Assembly: GCA_003313425.1 (NCBI GenBank)
Contig: NHZP01000018.1
Location: 992,001 to 1,056,000, forward strand
Source: Pseudopyrenochaeta lycopersici
Lineage: Eukaryota > Ascomycota > Dothideomycetes > Pleosporales > Pseudopyrenochaetaceae
Length of the DNA stretch: 64,000 nt
Reading direction: 5' to 3'
Shown here: positions 60,433 to 64,000 of the stretch, piece by piece
How the letters are laid out: each line of letters opens with the position of its first letter
How positions within the stretch are numbered: position 1 is the stretch's first letter
Notes under the pieces: generated by a model
Databases searched by the model: none
What the model was told of the DNA's origin: nothing
Seen by the model: only the letters and a program-made list of their open reading frames with translations
Program-made: the position numbers and the translations under genes

Positions 60433-60478
60433 TGCCTGTGCAAACAACGTAGCTTTACGAACTTTAAAACTTTATATA

Positions 60479-61450
60479 GCCTTCCTACCTACTACTCTAT
60501 AGCGTGCCTATTCTATAAGAAGCTATTTTCCTAGGCTCTATTATATAAAAACCGCTCCTATAAAACGCAAAGGCGATAAAACAGCTGTTAAGGGAAGGAA
60601 GAAGTAACGAGTAGAGGTGAAAGATGTAGACTCCGTTCACGAGCAGGCTGAGCTATATCAACTGGCTACTGCTAGGTTTCCAATCAATGTGCTTACTTCA
60701 GAGTAGACGACTGGCACCAACCGGTCCATCAACGAACACTACAAGCGCCGCCTCTGCCAGACATTCAGAGAAGTAGGCGTCCTTCGCAGAAATAAAAGCC
60801 GCTGACTGCAGGTTGCTTACACAAAAGCGCAAGTGCACCAGATGCTTGACTATCTTAGGCTGAGAGAAAGCGGAGTTCTGAGCGATCGTAGTAGCTAGCG
60901 AACTAAGGGAGGAGATAATGCGGATTAGCCATCGTTCAAAGACTAGAGTAGCGTTGTTGGATAGAGGGCAGAACCTATAGCGTGCAACTATTAAGTAGAG
61001 GCCTTAAAGGAATATTTACATAGTTCTTAGTCTGCGCATAGGGGGCGGTAGTAGATTAGTAACATCTACGACAAAGGTTCCATCCCTTAAGCCGCAGCAG
61101 CTAAGACGAGCTAACCCTAACAGCAGACGCAAAAAAAAAGCTTATAGGTAGCTGTTATTAAGAGCTAAGTTTTTAGGACGGGCTCTTAAGTGGCCGGGAC
61201 CACGTCTAACCAAAAAACCTTGCCTAAATGCGAGATACTGTCGTTATTCCGCTACTAACTGTTAAAGTCTATAGGCAGGATATTTAAGTAGAAGCGTCTG
61301 CGAACTAATACAGTCTTTGGGTCTAGTCTTGAGCGAAGACTATATAAGGAAGATTATCTACAATATGCTTGTAAGACTACGCTGTGTAATTTAAATAGCT
61401 ACTAACACGGTAAGAGCTGTAAAAAGCTAGATAAGAGGTGTGCTATGTAG
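60479..61450 (+). pseudogene. Unrecognised ORF relic, Lys/Arg-rich
   Basis: A plus-strand frame (different from the OrsD-like frame) reads as protein with TAA/TAG at Gln-like positions: KRKGDKTAVKGRKK, VHEQAELYQLATARFPINVL, NEHYKRRLCQTFREVGVLRR, MLDYLRLRESGVL, and toward the end SLERRLYKEDYLQYACK ending near TAG 61,448. It may be a later exon of the OrsD-like gene or a separate gene. I do not recognise it. Its last bases overlap the 3' end of the opposite-strand pseudogene, so the two would be convergent. Confidence 0.35.
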
Positions 61451-62194
61451 TAACTCGCCGTAGTTCTTATTCTCGTTCTTATTCTCGCTGTCAAAGTTTA
61501 CAGTAATATTCATAGCCAGCCTCGTTAACTTAGGCCTAGCCTCCTAAGTTTTGCGCGCTTTCTCAGACCTAGTCCTAGTAGGTCTCTTGCTTTTTGATCG
61601 TTCCAGGCTTCTTTTTACCTCCTGTTTACTTAGTGCATTATACACGTTCCCTGCAACGGTGTGTAGGCTAGCCTACGGCTCCACAAACAACGCTGCTGGG
61701 TCCTTAGGTTAGCTATCTGTTATGTTTAGAAGAAGCTGTGTAGAGCTATCTAGTAGAGGCAGGTTACTAGTTAGTAATTCTATAGTATAAGGTGCCTGCG
61801 AGGAGAGCTTTTTTGGGTTAATAAGCTCGTATACTATCTTGCCCGCGAGAAACGTAAGCTAATAGGAGGACACTAGACCTGACTGCATAGAGTAAAGAGA
61901 CAGAGAGGATGTATTACATCTGGCCTTATCAACTAGAAGGAGCGTGTAGGAGCTAGGAAGCCTCTGCTCTGTGCCTATCCTTACAGCTATAGTAGGATCT
62001 ATAGTAGCTGCGGGGCCTACGTGTTAGGGTTATGTTACTATGCACAGCGTAGATAGCAACTTACGCTCTACAGGGATGCTAACACCGCTACTAGCAACTG
62101 CTGTGTTAAATTCTATAGTAAGATTATCTATAGCTATGCCTCTTACAGACTGTAAAAGGCTAGCTATTAGAACTGTACGATAAGTAAAGTGCAT
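61427..62194 (-). pseudogene. Secreted glycoprotein-like pseudogene, 255 codons
   Basis: ATG at 62,192-62,194 starts MHFTYRTVLIASLLQSVRG, a plausible signal peptide. The frame then runs to TAG (61,427-61,429) with six premature TAA/TAG, each where Gln would fit. The middle part has IDPTIAVRIG and LPSSYTLLLVD, recalling extracellular beta-rich domains. Four N-glycosylation sequons are visible (NLT, NTS, NIT twice). The C-terminal third is very basic (KRSLERSKSKRPTRTR), followed by an Asn/Lys/Glu run (SENKNENKNYGE). No family recognised. RIP explains the stops; with Gln there, the gene would be intact with no frameshift, so loss is recent or RIP was mild. Confidence 0.5.
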
Positions 62195-63262
62195 TTTTAG
62201 TAGGCAGGCGTAAGAGGAGATAGATAGATAAATAGGAGGACAGGACGTTTAGGCTGGGTAGGTAAGAATAGACGAAAGAAAAGAGAAAGGGGCACAGCGA
62301 ATCCAAAGATAAAGGAAATGCAGCAGAGACAGATGCCGAAAGAGCGTTAGTTTTTTATAGCTGTTACCTTGCTGCCGTATATTACATACAGACTTAGTGT
62401 AAAGCGCAGTACAAGGTAAAGATAGCATACCTAACACTAGCGTTTCTCTACGTCCCTGCTGCATTATGTAAAGACCTTAGTTGTTAATAAAACAGTATAG
62501 CGAGAATAGCTAAACGTCCAAGTAACTAGCATGTTAGTAAATCCCGACTGTTAGGCCTGTGTTAGGGAAGTGAGAACCAGCGGTTGAAACAGTTCGCTAA
62601 GGGAGGTGCAGTAGAGACGCATAGACTGTTAGAGGTTAGAGTAAATGCACGAGCTGCGCTAAGATACTTATAGCAGCTTCTAGAAGGCTTTGAAACACTA
62701 CACAGACTAGACAGGTATTTCTTAGCTGCTAATCCTGTTACCTAATACAGCTGCTTCGTTTATGCCCCCTTCTGTTCAGTGTAGTAATTAATTAGCGCAA
62801 TTGTGTTAAGTTCGGCCGCGTTATGCTAAATAGGCCGTGCACTAGAGGTGCTAGGGAAGTACTGTTCATGCTAAGGCAATGCGGGTCTAGTTATTATTGT
62901 TGTCTATGTTGCGACGTCCCTGCCAAGAACAAACCCTACGAGTTTCTTTAAGAGCCTCCCTTATTATACAATTATTTTTGCTAACAAATAGATAGGTTTA
63001 AAGGGCTATCGTTTATGCGTCTGGCTTAGTAGCTAACATGTTGAAACGATGTAAGCAGCTTAGCATGTTAGGGGCACGATTTTCGTCCTTATAGGAGGTA
63101 TCTTAAAAGGATATAAAATAAGCATCTTTTACCCTAATTAGAACTTATATTATTAGCATCTCTCTATTTCATTTCTAGACACGCATCTTCTGTAAATAAT
63201 TTTACTTAGCGCTCTTTTCCCTAACTTTAAGACTACTAATCCTTAATAAAGCCCCTTTTACT
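62195..63262. other. Intergenic region between two divergent secretory pseudogenes
   Basis: The 71-codon frame at 62,249-62,464 (minus) has no domain and lies in the presumed 5' region of the minus-strand gene. GATATAAAATA at 63,110-63,120 is a good TATA box about 145 bp before the ATG at 63,263. A short inverted pair, CTAACATG/CATGTTAG, lies at about 63,033-63,070. Nothing else was found. Confidence 0.4.
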
Positions 63263-63417
63263 ATGTAAGCATTAACAGTCGCGGCTATTTTAGTGTTTAC
63301 TGCAGGCATAACTGCTAATGCTGCACCTGTTATCCTCTTAGAAGGTCTCTCTGATAGCCTTCTGTCTGGGCTTCTAACTACGGTTGGCCTTAATATACCT
63401 GTAGGTGTTAATAATCT

Positions 63418-63464
63418 GTAGGTCCTACACAGCGAATAATATACTAGGTTACTAATAGTATTAG
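63418..63464 (+). other. Predicted 47-nt intron of the repeat precursor
   Basis: GT-AG ends, fungal-type length, branch-like TACTAAT 12 nt before the acceptor. The phase (exon 1 ends after two bases of a codon) fits the repeat frame exactly. Confidence 0.6.
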
Positions 63465-63513
63465 GAGCTAGATAATCTGAGACTAGAGTTCTGAGGAGGC
63501 CCAGGCGGTTACA

Positions 63514-64000
63514 AAGAGAGAGCTACAGCGAGGCTGGGGCCGCGGTAGACGTAGCTAGGCGGGTCGTGTTAGCGGTGTTGTTAAGGGTGTAACTAAGGGG
63601 ATTGGCGGCGCAGTAGACGTAATTTTCATTAGGCAGACGATCTAGAACCAGACATCTCAAGAGGCGCAGCTAGTGGCGAAGAGAGAGCCACAGCGAGGCT
63701 GGGGCCGCGGTGGACGTGGCTGGGCGGGTTGTGTTGGCGGTGTTGTTAAGGGTGTAACTGAAGGTATTAGTAGGGTGGCAGATGGAATCTTTATTGGACA
63801 GATAATCTAAGACCAGACGTCTAAGGAATCGCAGCTAGTAGCGAAGAGAGAGCCACAGCAAGGCTGAGGACGTAGTAGACGCAGGTGAGCTGGTCGTATT
63901 AGCGACGTTGTTGAGGGCGTAACTAAAGGTATTAGCGGTACAGCAGATGCTATTTTCATTGGGCAGACGATCTAAGACTAGACCTCTTAGGAATCGCAGC
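63514..64000 (+). repeat. 165-bp tandem repeats, three units to the window edge
   Basis: The starts 63,514, 63,679 and 63,844 are 165 bp apart. Units share AAGAGAGAGCCACAGC, GGGTGTAACT, TTTTCATT and CAGACGATCTA-type blocks. Differences are mostly C/T or G/A. A partial unit end precedes the first (AGCTAGATAATCTGAG, 63,466). More units may lie beyond 64,000. Confidence 0.85.

Larger units (their letters stand above)
63263..64000 (+). pseudogene. Secreted tandem-repeat precursor with Lys-Arg (Kex2-type) sites, partial
   Basis: Exon 1 (63,263-63,417) starts ATG TAA GCA, the second codon probably CAA once, and encodes a typical signal peptide (ALTVAAILVFTAG ... ANAAP) and a hydrophobic leader. 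A 47-nt intron (63,418-63,464) has GTAGGT, a TACTAAT branch site and TTAG; removing it brings the leader exactly into frame with the repeats. Exon 2 holds at least three 165-bp (55-residue) units whose KR pairs are coded at 63,514, 63,679 and 63,844. Each unit reads (A/T)KRE-Q-GWGRG, then a Gly/Val-rich segment (VVKGVTEGI in unit 2) and ends SQ or AQ before the next KR. TAA/TAG/TGA occur at Gln or Trp positions in several units. This plan (signal peptide, leader, KR-separated repeats) matches Kex2-processed repeat proteins, including RiPP precursors and peptide-toxin or pheromone precursors. Which of these it is cannot be told. The gene leaves the window. Confidence 0.65.

Noticed and set aside
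55504..62194. An alternative genetic code in which UAA/UAG mean Gln, since long frames are broken only by UAR at Gln positions.
   Set aside because: The intact gene at 28,926-29,333 uses CAG/CAA for Gln and ends in TAA, and the same TpA excess and CpA loss occurs in non-coding LTRs. RIP explains it.
62249..62464. 71-codon minus-strand ORF with hydrophobic stretches.
   Set aside because: It is in the same frame as, and just upstream of, the secreted pseudogene, separated by a stop; it looks like leader sequence and has no signal-peptide order.
1..64000. CRISPR arrays, rRNA or tRNA genes, bacterial-type operons.
   Set aside because: No regularly spaced repeats, no rRNA-like stretch and no cloverleaf-like sequence with A/B boxes was noticed; the only regular tandem array is coding (63,514 onward).

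Overview
The window is fungal chromosomal DNA from a filamentous ascomycete (Pezizomycotina). It is an almost gene-free, transposon-packed compartment that has been through repeat-induced point mutation (RIP). The signs are direct: TpA is everywhere and CpA is scarce in the repeats; long reading frames stay in one frame for kilobases but are cut by TAA/TAG where Gln (CAA/CAG) or Trp is expected; and zinc-knuckle Cys codons have become Tyr codons. Only one ordinary-looking intact gene is visible, on a GC-richer island near 29 kb. I cannot name the species.

Layout. 1-12.0 kb: a large, mildly RIPed Ty3/gypsy chromovirus (called H here), with gag, a probable -1 frameshift signal, pol with a chromodomain, and an unrecognised extra ORF of about 980 codons. 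12.0-27.8 kb: a nest in which the 3' end of an A-family gypsy (A1) abuts a Fot1/pogo-like DNA transposon (E1), itself inside a very AT-rich gypsy (F1). F1 also holds a long-TIR MITE, a complete 8.15-kb gypsy (G, coding on the minus strand) and a second pogo element (E2). 27.8-30.4 kb: degraded DNA, then the island with a small secreted protein gene. 30.4-32.4 kb: LTR fragments, including the 3' end of a Copia element. 32.4-42.1 kb: A-family gypsy copies on the minus strand (A2, A4), with a pogo copy (E3) and three short solo LTRs. 42.1-47.2 kb: A3 on the plus strand. 47.2-53.0 kb: a complete gypsy (B) carrying another solo LTR. 53.0-55.3 kb: a gypsy fragment (F2).

55.3-64 kb is different. It is mildly RIPed former gene space with a 4.8-kb pseudogene of the OrsD (DUF3505)/telomere-linked-helicase type that shows no helicase motor, an unrecognised ORF relic, a minus-strand secreted-protein pseudogene, and at the right edge a signal-peptide gene with a 47-nt intron and 165-bp tandem repeats, each carrying a Lys-Arg (Kex2-type) site. 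That last gene is the most unusual object here and runs off the window.

The genes do not form a pathway. The window reads as a layered history: old gypsy copies were heavily RIPed and then hit by younger elements, while very short insertions (226-386 bp) kept their GC content. This fits a subtelomeric or AT-rich-isochore setting with secreted-protein genes at its edges. All frames, motifs, direct repeats and target-site duplications were read by eye from the sequence; family names are by recognition, without any database search.
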